A stretch of DNA of 64,000 nucleotides from assembly GCA_022496205.1 (NCBI GenBank), contig WTXD01000020.1:248001-312000 (forward strand), in the 5' to 3' direction. The notes beneath the pieces are model-generated. The model did no database searches. It saw only the letters and a program-made list of their open reading frames with translations, and was not told the DNA's origin. The first letter of the stretch is position 1. The number at the start of each line of letters is the position of its first letter. Below are positions 54,902-64,000 of the stretch, piece after piece. Source of the DNA: Gloeopeniophorella convolvens (Eukaryota; Basidiomycota; Agaricomycetes; Russulales). A program made the translations under genes and the position numbers.

Positions 54902-55592
54902 TTAATAATGTTTGGCGTCGAAAGGAGGCGGGCCGGGTGGTGGCGGGTAGTACTGCGGCGGCGAGGCGCCAGGCTGCCAAGGAACCAAACGCATGAGCAA
55001 GGGACGACCCGAGAATCAAGAAAACAAAACGCACGGGAGCAAAGCCTGTGCTTGCGTCATACCCACCACCGTACGCGGCCGGTGGATACTGTGGAGCAAA
55101 GCCGGGAGCGCCGCCGGCGTACACATTGCCGTGCGAGTTGGGATGACCTTGCGCCTGATTCATGTACGCGAGGTTTGCTCGGGCGTTTCGCCGGCGACGA
55201 TAGTATGTCGCAGCAAGGACGAGCGCAAGGAAGAGGACGACTGGTGTTCGTGGGTCAATTACAGCGCCAAAGCGAGCAAAAAGAGACGCACAAATACCGA
55301 TGCCGATGCCCGCACGCGCGGCGTTGCTAAACCTATTGCAGCGTTCGAAGCCATCGCTGTGATTATCGTAAATGAGGACGGACATAGGGCTCGATAATCA
55401 TAAAAAGGGTAACGCACTTGTCGATCCAGCAGTCAGCTTTGGCTCCCGGTAGGAAGCCTGCAAGGAGTACAGTGGCTATAACGCGAACCAAGGGTCTGCT
55501 GAGAGAAGTAGGTCCTCGTAGGTCTGATTAATAATGCAATTGAGTTTCTCGGACCGACACCAGTTACACAAGGGGTGTAACACACCTGTCAT
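54902..55592 (-). CDS. Small secreted-anchor membrane protein with Pro-rich tail
   Basis: Five exons (55592-55586, 55523-55418, 55356-55292, 55240-55035, 54973-54902) sum to 151 aa. A signal peptide (RPLVRVIATVLLAGFLPG, cut near AKA/DCW) is followed by a short ectodomain with Cys (DCWIDNDGFERCNRFSN). ARAGIGIGI leads into a membrane span (FVLFLALVLAATYY), then RRRRNARANLAYMNQ and a Pro/Gly/Tyr-rich cytoplasmic tail ending PPPFDAKHY. The 7-nt first exon (ATGACAG) was chosen because it is the only nearby ATG that splices in frame. Similar small proteins with a Gly-rich span entry and Arg anchor are common in Agaricomycetes; function unknown to me. Confidence 0.7.
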
Positions 55593-58052
55593 CTCGTGTT
55601 GTAGCGTAGAATCAGGCGGGCCCGCTGCCAGATGTGTAATAGTCGTGAAGGTAGTGAAGATGGTGGGTGCTGAGGAGGTCGTGGTGGGTGGAAGAAAAGG
55701 AGTTGCCAAGGTCCATTGTGCGCAGCAGCGGCTGTGGTCAACAGGTGGCGTGAGGCGATGCTGTGTCAACCTATTCCGGGACCGTGCGAAATGCTGACTC
55801 TGTTCCGACCCGCCCGGCGGTGGCTGGACCAGGCTAGATGGATGCTTGTTCACTTTGACCACTGGTCGGGTCTCTTGTCCTCATAACAATGCTTTGCTCT
55901 GCGCGCCAGAATTGGCTTATGCCTTCAGGACGCCTGCTTATCTGAACAAAGGCCCCATCATGCCCCAACAATTCCGACATCGTTTCTATTGTTAGCAAAT
56001 CTGGCGGCAGCACGTACGAACTCGCGGGCACCCGCAGACAACTTTCACAGTCACCCAATGGGGGAAGGCCAGAGTTACTGCGAAGACAAGGTTTCTACTT
56101 CCCCCGAAATCGGACGGCCTTCTTCCATTGTCACCGATGTCTGCAGTAAGCCGCATAAAATGTATTATGCCGCTCCGCATCAATTACGAAGCTTTCCCCG
56201 CAGTAACAGTATAGGAAACCCCGTTTTTCTATGTATTTACAATCCCGCACCGAAGGCACCCTCAGTCTCTGTAAGCAGCAGAGTGGCACCTGCGAAACCT
56301 CCAGCAACTTAAGAGAAAAGGGAAACCTAGTGCCCTTAATAACCCAATGCCGCACTGTCGACAACACTTCCCTTTCCTATGACTGACCCGCCAGCCGCCC
56401 AGGCAATTGCGCCACCGATTGTGTTCTCGTGCTGATCCGCCGTGCACACTCGCTGCTCGCTGCCTTCTGCGCGCCTTCGTGCCATGTGCCCCATCACGAG
56501 CGGGGGATTTCTCACCACACACACTGCGCTTCCCACAGTCTCTGCTGCGCATCGCACACTACGCACACCGCACAGGCTCGGCAGCGCAGATACCGAACGC
56601 GACCTGCGCTCGGCGCGGGGCACCTGACTCTCCCCGCACGGAGCTGCCGTTGGGTACGAATCCCCGCTGCCGCCGTCGGGCGGCGTTCGGCACGGCTGGC
56701 TGCGGTATCTGATTCCCACCCGCAGCGCCTGCACACTCCAGCGCAAGATCGCCGCCGCCGCCGACAAATACCCATCGAGCATGCCCATTGTACCTCCTCC
56801 GCACTGCGTCATGTCCAGGAACACGCGCGCACACGACCATATGTCGCGCGCCGCTCTAGGGATGATTTTCACATGCGCGCCGGGTCACGTTAGGACTACT
56901 TATCTGCTGTGCCTGACTTATCTGTCCAAGCACGTACGAGCAGCCTATCTGGCCCAGGGCCTCTGGCGCCGACAGAATTGTCAAGCTGAAACGCGCCCGG
57001 GTGCGAAACGGACGCGGGGGCTGGCACGCGCGCAGGTCCGACTCGAAGCGACGCGTGTGCAGGAGTCAGAGCCAGATCTTCAGCGGAACCTGCAGAAGCG
57101 GCGTATGGCTTCGCGCACGGGCTTCTTCCTCCCATTGAGATTGCATCGTCGCGCAGGAAGGCAGCGGGGTGTGTAATTACGTGCTGCTGCCGCGGTGTCC
57201 TGGCGAGATCTCCAGAAGACACTGGAGATAGGGGTGCGCGGGATGGCGAACTTACGGAGCTCGCGCGCGAGCACATGGCGCACCGGTGCCTTAGGCCTTT
57301 AGGTCCCAGGCCCCGGCGTCCCTACCGAGCGCTCGGGTCCAGTGAGTGACGCAACCCCGTCCGGCGGAGGGGCACTGAATACATACTTGGCACTGGAAGC
57401 GCTACGTTGGGTGAGACCGCTTCCCAGAGAAACGTGCTCGCTCAGCTGGATGACGGCGGCTCGGTGATGCTTCTAAGTTAAGTACGGCTGGACAGTCCGG
57501 GCGATAGGCGAGCAGCTATAATTACATGCCTAGGCGCCGTGCTATCTATCTTCATTGCTGCATATTGAATGATAGCCCGGGACGGCCGCCGGCGCAGGCC
57601 TCGGGCCTCGGGGGACTCGACTGCATGCCTCGGTGCTCTCACAGGTCTACTTATCTGCAGTACTCCCTTGCTGGGGCTAAGCTTTTGACTCGGGCGGGGA
57701 GGCGCGGCGCTCTGGGAACGCTCGCGTCAGACGCCGACATCAGAAAACCAGGCTACGGCAACGGGTATCCCAGTTCGTCCAACGGTCCCAAGATATACAA
57801 TACTACACAGAACATGCCCGCTCGTCTACGTCGAGAACTTAGTATACAGAGCACCCCCGCAAAATAACATACGCGCGCACAGACTGTGAGCGGCGCCGCC
57901 AATGTCTCAGTCTTAGCCCCAGTCCCAGTCTCAGTCTTGGTCTCGGGGCAGGCAAACTTCCCCAGCGCGGGCACCGCGCCCGTCCGTTCCCACCGCCAAA
58001 CACGAAGCCCACCAGCACCCACCCGAGCCTTCGCGCGCGAATCCTTACACGC
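55593..58052. other. Long gene-poor stretch
   Basis: About 2.4 kb. ORFs at 56429-56893 (+), 56336-56872 (-) and 56781-57176 (+) overlap each other on both strands in GC-rich sequence with no family features. A minus-strand run at 55834-56058 is protein-like but unassigned. Nothing here reaches annotation quality. Confidence 0.4.
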
Positions 58053-58725
58053 TCACACCTGGTACGTCTCCCGGTATGACGAATAGCGCACATGCTGTAA
58101 CCCACCACCATCAGCGCAGGAAGCAGGCACAACAGGCAGGCGGCCGCGTACCGTTTCGTACGCCGGCGGGGCCCGGCGGCCGCCGATGGTCACCGGTACG
58201 AGGAGCACGGCCTGCCTCGGCGGGGGCGAGGGCGGGCGGACCTCCGTCACCACCGTTATGGGGGGTTTCAGGATTCTCCTGAACGCGGCGACGACCACAG
58301 AGAGGAGCAGGACTGCCCAGCGCCCCGTATGTTAGCCGATATAACGTGGTATGGGGAGGGAGAGGCGCGTACCGACGCCGATGCCGATGCCCGCGCGCGC
58401 GGGGATGCTGAGCCCGGACGAGTGCGGTGCGCACGTTGAGAGGCTATCGACGCGCAGATATGAGCGGCCTGAAGTCAGATAGCAGTAGCTGAGGGAGGCG
58501 GGCCCGCACGCACAGGCCGACGCCGCACTCGGCGGTGCTGCTCGGGGATGGCGTGAGGCTCGGGACGGAGAGGCTGGGCACGTGCAGGCCCGGCGTCGAT
58601 GACGTGCTCGTGTTGTGCGACGTTGTGCTCGAGTGCACCACCGAAGTGTTGTGCGAGGTGGTATCTTCGCCACCCATGTCAGCGGCCGGCCCGTACGGGC
58701 GGGTGCACCAGAGCGCACCTGCCAT
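58053..58725 (-). CDS. Small membrane protein, paralogue of the 54.9 kb gene
   Basis: Three exons (58725-58514, 58443-58373, 58312-58053) sum to 180 aa if the ATG at 58725 is used. A Ser/Thr-rich stretch (SHNTSVVHSSTTSHNTS) and a Pro/Ser stretch precede AECGVG. Then come ARAGIGIGV and a membrane span (VLLLSVVVAAFRR) with a Pro-rich, basic tail. Exon phases (2, then 1) equal those of the matching junctions in the 54.9 kb gene, supporting common descent. No signal peptide is seen at this start, so an upstream exon may be missing. The Ser/Thr-rich part would be a likely O-glycosylated ectodomain (inference). Confidence 0.5.
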
Positions 58726-59505
58726 CTGCACGCTCTGTACGATCTGCGCGTGGATCAATCAGTCCGCCAAGCGCAGAAGCACACAGGGTCTGGGCTGATA
58801 GGCAGGCAGGCAGGCAGGCCGCGCGCTGACTTGGAAGACAGACAGGGGGCGCGGAGAGGGGGAAGAGACGCTGCAGGAAAGGGGGAGAAGCACACGGCGG
58901 GCGCGCAGCCAGCACCACTTAGATATCTATCGCGCCCGCGGCGACGCGAGCCAGCATCGCGACTGGCTTTCCCAAGCCTGTCCATCATGCGTAGATTCCG
59001 CGCTGTCACCCCTGGCCAGCACCTTCGCAACGCCCTGATGGACAGGGCAGGGCAGGACAGATAGCGGGCTTCGACGCTTCCTCGCTGTATGCCCTTATGC
59101 CTAACACAGCACGCCCGCGCAGATTGGCTAAATTGGCGGGCATGTGCGCGGTCGCGCAATTAATGGCGGGCGGGCGCGCGGCGGCGCGTGACGCGCGGGA
59201 TGGCAGCGCTGGATTGGGCACTCGCGCGAGTGCCTGGGGCGTCGGGAGCGCGGCCCGTCGGTGCGGAGGCGTCGAGGCGTGCTCTACCGTGCGCGGGCCC
59301 GACGTGCGCGGGCGCGCCATCAGCCGCGGGGACAATAGCCAGCCATCACACAGCGCAGATCAGAAGCGTGCGGGGCAGGAAGGTCATGAACGTGGGACGG
59401 CTGCGTTGGGAGAGCGGGAGATACAGCGGCGCGGGTAGGGTAATAGGCAAGTGGCAGGCGACAGCGATGGGAGGACAGGGCGCGGCGTGACGGCAGCGGA
59501 CGGGG
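58726..59505. other. Spacer with GGCA microsatellite
   Basis: Five tandem GGCA/AGGC units at 58800-58819. No gene supported. Confidence 0.5.
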
Positions 59506-59915
59506 CTACGAGAGGATCATGTGCACGGCCATTGCCACGCACGCCAGCGCGACGTACGGCGAGAGGCGCTCGCCTGTGCAGCGCGGGGCGCGTCAGCCTC
59601 GACGGGACGGGACGAGACGAGACGAAGCAGGGAGGACGCACCGATGCGCGCGGACATGAAGAAGACCCCGAGGAAGCTGCGGCCCACCCGCACCTGCATG
59701 AGCCCACGGGAAGGACAGCGAGAGAACGAGACACGGCGCACCCCTGCTTGTTGCTGTCGATCAGCCGCGGCGCGACGGCGCGGATGTACGTGCATGTGCA
59801 GATGAGCAGGAGGATGACGAGCAGGAGGGACTGGAAGTTGAACAGCGCGGACTGCACATACACACACGCATCAGCTCTCTCCTCGCGCTACGGGTAGAAA
59901 GTGGGGGCGCACCAT
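59506..59915 (-). CDS. Protein kish (TMEM167) homologue
   Basis: Four exons (59915-59913, 59851-59742, 59676-59642, 59573-59506) give 71 aa, the normal size for kish (about 72). The protein opens [20 protein letters not shown] (membrane span 1) and continues [14 protein letters not shown], then [19 protein letters not shown] and a second span with [12 protein letters not shown]. Kish is a small conserved Golgi membrane protein needed in the early secretory pathway. Exon 1 is only the ATG, followed at once by a GT donor. This start is chosen because TCCGCGCTG directly follows an AG acceptor and gives the conserved MSALFNFQ N-terminus. Confidence 0.93.
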
Positions 59916-62899
59916 GGCAAAGCGGCGGACGCGCGGGTCTGATATGGGGTCTGGTGTCTGGGTGAGCTGGTCGGTCGTGCGTGCTGCGCTGCGGCGTGCG
60001 TGCGTGTCCGGTGGCTCCGGGCTCGGCGCCGCGCCGGGACTGCCACGTGGACTACCGCCCGCCGGTTGCGATTTCTCCGCGGCGCGGGCGCCCACACGTC
60101 GTGGCGTCTTTCAACCGCAGCCGCGCGCTCGTCATGCCAATCCGTCTTCCCAGTTTCTGTCTTTCGCGCGGGAAAAGCGGGTAGGAACACTCAACAACGC
60201 GACATGATAGGCGTCGATCCACCGCACCACGCACCTGGTTGGTCCAGGCACGCACCCCACACTCGTGCACCACTGCGACGACATGCGCTCCTCGCTCAGG
60301 AGGCTATCGAACGCACCGCGCGATGCGATTGATCTGGCGGGCAGATCGAGCTGCTTCTGTGCGGGTTTCTTTTCTTTCTTAGCTCATCCGCGAGGCTTGG
60401 CTGCAGGCGGGCGACAGACTGCCAAGTACATCAGCGATGATGGCGAGGCGAGACTACTTAGGAATGGCTGGCGCGTGATAGGCCGCCGGTGCTCATGGCA
60501 AAGCCGGTCGTTCGTGCTCGTGCTCGTTCTGTGGTCGTTGCCATCTAGGCAAGCCAGCATTGAGCATTGAGCATCCTGTTGACCACGGTTGTCTCGTGGC
60601 ACGCGAGCGTGGCGACAGCTGCACAACACAGCACTTCGATCTGGTCCGCGTCGTCGGGGTCTCACCCCGCCGCGAGCCGGCACCGGTGAACAGTTCATCC
60701 TCACCTCCGTGCTCGTCGACGACCCGGCGCCGGTGGGGTGGAGCCACTTCGACTTCGATCCTGTGGCACCGGGGGGCTCATGTCCACTTCGACATGGTAT
60801 CCATGATCTGCGCACAGTGCACCGCTCCGGGCTCCTCGCACCACGTCCAGTCCAGGCCCCTGCAGCGGTGCCTCGCTCTCCTTTCTGGACTTATCATAGA
60901 TGCTTCTAGCTGCACCTCCTGCGCCGGTTCTCGTCCAGGAACGTGGTGCTCTCGCGCGCAATCGCAATCGCATTGATTGGCAATGCCAGTCTGGGTCCCA
61001 CTACATGTGCATCTCCTGCGCTGTGGCGCGGGAGCTTCTGCGATTCTAACCTGGGCCCTATCGGGCGCGGCGCGATTCCATTGTCCCCCCCTCCCCTCCG
61101 TGTTTCTACGCGTCTGTCGGACGAGGCGACGACCGGTGCCCAAAAAACGCATTGCGGCGCGGCGTCCGAGTCGCCAACGCATGAATCCCATGGTACCCAT
61201 CCATCTATCAGTTGCGCAATGCCGCGCCGATCGACGCGATCAGGCAACCTGCTGGAGATCTACACAACGTGGCTGCTCGTGTGCCAGAATGTATGTTGTA
61301 TGGTATGCCCATGGGCCGCGCGACCTATCTATCGCGCAATGCGTGTCGCACGACCAGCATATGTATGTACATATCTGCGATATCTCCCCGGGATGTATGT
61401 TTTACACGCGTGCCTGCCCCAGGTCCGCCCGGTTTACGGGCTAACATCGATATCCCGCATGGGCGATTGATGCAGCCCGGACAGGCTCGCGCTTGCATTT
61501 ACTCCCGCTGTGCCTGCCCGCGCCGCGCCACCGGGACGCCTGCTTTCCTTTCACTCGCGTAGCGCAGGCACTGCACTGCAGGCTTCCTGGCCCCGCGCGA
61601 TGTTTCAATTCACCCGCTGCTGCAACAATTTCGGCAGTCGTGCTGCCCTACCATGGCGTCCGGCGTGGTGTGGAACACCGTCGCAGGCTCGCTGCGGGCA
61701 GGGTCGGCGAGGGGGGCGCAAGAGCGCACCGCGTGCTTCACGCAATTGCGCCATCGCGCGCGTCGGAGGTCCCGTGCCGACGTACAATTTGAACCGCACC
61801 CTGCACGCTGCCCGCAGCGGCGCGATCGGCGCGAATGGAGATGAGGCACGCGTGCGCCACGGCCAGTGCGCATTGAGCGCTTGAGCTCGCGGGGGACCAC
61901 GCCGCTCCAGCGCCCCAGCGGGGCGTGCGCCCTCGGCGCATGCAAGAGGAGCTCGCGGGTGTCCGCGCCGACGTCAGAGGCTGATAACGCACGGTGCGCG
62001 GGCAGCGTAGCGGGGCTACTGGCTTATCGTGCCAGTCCGGATACCGATATTGGGCATCATGATGGGTGGCGCGGGGGCGGGGCGAGAGCAATCCGGGTGC
62101 AAAGAACAGGCGGGGGGCGCGGAGGCGGTCGGGGGTGCCCGGGCGCGGGCAGCGTGCTCGCGCCCCGCGCGCACGTCCGTACGGCGCCTTAAGTACATGC
62201 CCCGGAAGAGCGCGCGCGCGAAGCCCCCGGTGCTTCGCGGGGCGTCGCGCGGGGGCACGGGCACGGGCACGAGCACGGCGGCGGGGCTGCAGGTGGTCGT
62301 GCGGCTGGGCCGCGATTGGGCGCATGGGCGGCGTTGGCATGCGGACGGCGGACGGCGACAGGATCGCGCGGCGGAGGGGCCGGGGGCCGCCGGCGAGTAT
62401 GTCCATATGCGGCATCCGGGGGGGCAAAGCGCGGGCGGAGCTCGGGCGGAGAGAAGACAGGGAAGCGCCGGGGACGCGTGCTTCTGTTCCAGTCACGACG
62501 TGCCCCCGACAGCTCTCGCGTGCTTGCGACGCGGATCGCAGCATCGCCCAGCATCGCCCTTACTTTTCTCCACCGGCTTCCACCGGCGTGGCTGGCCGCC
62601 TCTGCCTTGAGCAGCCTTGAGCTTGCCCCCTGCCGTTTCGCTCTCGGGTGCTGTGTGTGCGACGATCGAGTCGGCCGGGGATGCAGAAGATATCTAGGAG
62701 TTGTGATGATCGACGAGGGACGTTATCTGCTGGGTGCACATGGGCGGGCGTGGCGAGTGCCTGGGGAGGGGAGGGGTGCGAGGGGGTTCGGCAGAGTGAC
62801 AGAAGGCTGGTACGCGTTTCGGTCGTGTGGAATTTTTGGATGCTTATCGCAGAGATCCAGGGTTCGATGTGGCCAATGTGCCGGGTCGCGTTCTTGTGC
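59916..62899. other. Gene-free GC-rich region
   Basis: About 3 kb, partly very rich in GC (61.7-62.5 kb), with overlapping ORFs on both strands that consist of Arg, Pro and Ala. None shows a domain, a signal peptide or a consistent exon structure. The proximal part is the promoter of kish. Confidence 0.45.
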
Positions 62900-62902
62900 T
62901 GC

Positions 62903-62964
62903 CATATGCGGACGGCCATATGCTTCTCTACCATATGCTTCGCAGGCTTCGCAGAGCTTCGCAG
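62903..62964. promoter_or_regulatory. Clustered CATATG and TTCGCAG repeats upstream of OPT gene
   Basis: Three CATATG palindromes (62903-62908, 62917-62922, 62932-62937) at 14-15 bp spacing are followed by three TTCGCAG copies (62939-62945, 62948-62954, 62958-62964) at 9-10 bp spacing. They lie 160-220 bp before the OPT start codon, a plausible place for factor binding. Factor unknown. Confidence 0.5.
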
Positions 62965-63008
62965 GAGTTGGCTGCTCTCTTCGCAGGCCCCCGCTCCTCG
63001 CCCGACAG

Positions 63009-63015
63009 ATATAAG
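63009..63015 (+). promoter_or_regulatory. TATA-like box of the OPT gene
   Basis: ATATAAG about 110 bp before the ATG at 63125, followed by a pyrimidine-rich stretch (63026-63068) as is usual near fungal transcription starts. Confidence 0.5.
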
Positions 63016-63124
63016 TCCATGCAATCACCCCTCCTTTCCCTCGCCCTCGTCCCCCGTTCAATCCCCCCGGGTGAGAGACTACTAGTTGCGCCTGCTTTCA
63101 CTAGCGACCTCCAACTAGTCAGCC

Positions 63125-64000
63125 ATGTCCTTCTCTGAAGACGAGAAGAGGTCCGTCGACCTCGAGAAGCACGACCCCCAGAGCCTCGGTGGGGGCGACG
63201 CCGTCCCCGTTGACGACTTTTCCGACCCCAACTACGACCCCACGGCCGCTGCGCTCGAGGATGAGTCGCCTTACCCTGAGGTCCGCTCCGCCGTCGCCAA
63301 CACGGACGACCCCTCCATGCCCGCCTCCACCTTCCGCGCATGGTTCATCGGTCTCATCTGGGCTATCCTTATTCCTGGTGTCAACCAGTTCTTTTTCTTC
63401 CGCTTCCCCTCCGTCAACATTACCCAGGTCAGTCCCCTACTTGGCGTGCTCATTTAATTATTTTCCATTGCTCACGTCGCCTCGCCTACCACCTAGATCG
63501 TGCCCCAGCTCTTGACCTTCCCCATCTGCAAGGCCTGGGCCCGCTATTTCCCTAATGTTACTCTCTTCGGTCTTTCCCTCAATCCCGGTCCCTTCACCAT
63601 CAAGGAGCATGTCATCATCACCATCATGGCCGGTGTTGGCGCCCAGTCTGCTTATGCCGTAAGCACTTTGTTCATCTTATCTCCCCTCCGCGTTTCGCCG
63701 ATCTCACCCCACCCCTAGACCGACATTGTCGCTGTCCAGCGTGTGTTCTACAACCAGACCACCAACTTTGGATGTCAGTGCTTCGCGTGCCATGTGCTCT
63801 TCCCACCCATTCACTAATCCATTCCCACACAGACCAGTGGCTCTTGGTCATGTCCACCCAGCTCATTGGCTTCTCCATCGGTGGTATTTGCAAGCGCTTC
63901 CTCGTATCGCCCCCGTCTATGATCTGGCCTGCCAACCTTGTCACCGCCGCTCTCTTCAACACGCTGCACGCGCAGGAGACCTCTGGTACCCAGGCCCGTG
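63125..64000 (+). CDS. OPT-family oligopeptide transporter, 5' part (continues past window)
   Basis: Exons 63125-63427, 63497-63658, 63719-63773 and 63833 to the edge join in frame. A hydrophilic acidic N-terminus (about 75 aa) with YPEVRSAVANTDDPSMPAST precedes FRAWFIGLIWAILIPGVNQF, the usual first span of OPT transporters. IVPQLLTFPICKAWARY, SLNPGPFTIKEHVIITIMAG, FYNQTTNFGYQWLLV and FSIGGICKRFLVSPPSMIWP then follow; the NPGPF and KEH motifs are hallmarks of the family. These proteins import small oligopeptides (4-5 residues) or modified peptides by proton symport at the plasma membrane. Full members are about 750-800 aa with 12-16 spans; roughly the first quarter is in the window. Confidence 0.94.

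Noticed and set aside
56336..57176. Overlapping ORFs on both strands of 150-180 aa
   Set aside because: Arg/Ala/Pro-rich shadow frames of GC-rich DNA without domains.
61738..62544. 268-aa Arg/Pro/Ala-rich ORF on the minus strand
   Set aside because: Composition follows GC content; overlapping ORFs exist on the other strand; no domain or splice structure.
63050..63068. tRNA B-box-like GTTCAATCC
   Set aside because: No matching A box or cloverleaf; it sits in the pyrimidine-rich leader of the OPT gene.

Overview
The window is nuclear DNA of a basidiomycete, most likely an Agaricomycete, possibly Polyporales (inference). The evidence is short introns of about 50-60 nt with GT-AG ends, very small exons, high GC, and recognisable fungal families: condensin SMC2, an OPT peptide transporter, a sugar transporter, a TMEM167/kish homologue, and many F-box-like proteins of the Agaricomycete type. 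Exon models were built by hand. Where a full model is given, the exon lengths sum to a whole number of codons.

Layout. 1-941 is the 3' end of an F-box-like gene. 1449-2913 (-) encodes a fungal Asx-homology (DEUBAD-like) protein. 3647-6374 (+) encodes a long disordered Pro/Lys-rich protein with DGGY-type repeats. 7571-9840 (-) is a 12-exon sugar transporter. 11354-13303 is a 5'-truncated LINE with a target-site duplication. 14303-15705 (+) is an AIFM2/FSP1-like FAD oxidoreductase. 16.7-42.1 kb is a large F-box-like cluster, almost all on the minus strand, holding intact genes, a nonsense-ridden pseudogene, 3' fragments, a gene broken by a second LINE, a recent tandem duplication, and a decayed STAND/NLR-type 'Goodbye' domain. 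42816-46203 (-) encodes a DUF262 (GmrSD-N/ParB-like fold) protein with polyQ and RS tails. It is divergently transcribed from SMC2 (46612-51084, +).

51.1-59.9 kb holds three small single-pass membrane proteins sharing intron phases, an array of about nine GC-rich hairpin repeats (52.68-53.96 kb) with relatives at 30.2-30.65 kb, and kish, whose first exon is only the ATG. 59.9-63.1 kb has no gene I can support. 63125 to the window end is the 5' part of an OPT transporter.

How it fits together. The ends of the window are ordinary housekeeping and transport genes. The centre is a birth-and-death region of F-box-like genes. Three paralogues share a 26-nt first exon, its intron and upstream sequence, so whole promoter-plus-gene units were copied. 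LINE insertion, segmental duplication and loss of a STAND gene occurred in the same stretch, which is typical of a fast-evolving accessory island. The DUF262-SMC2 divergent pair and the hairpin repeat family are the least explained parts.
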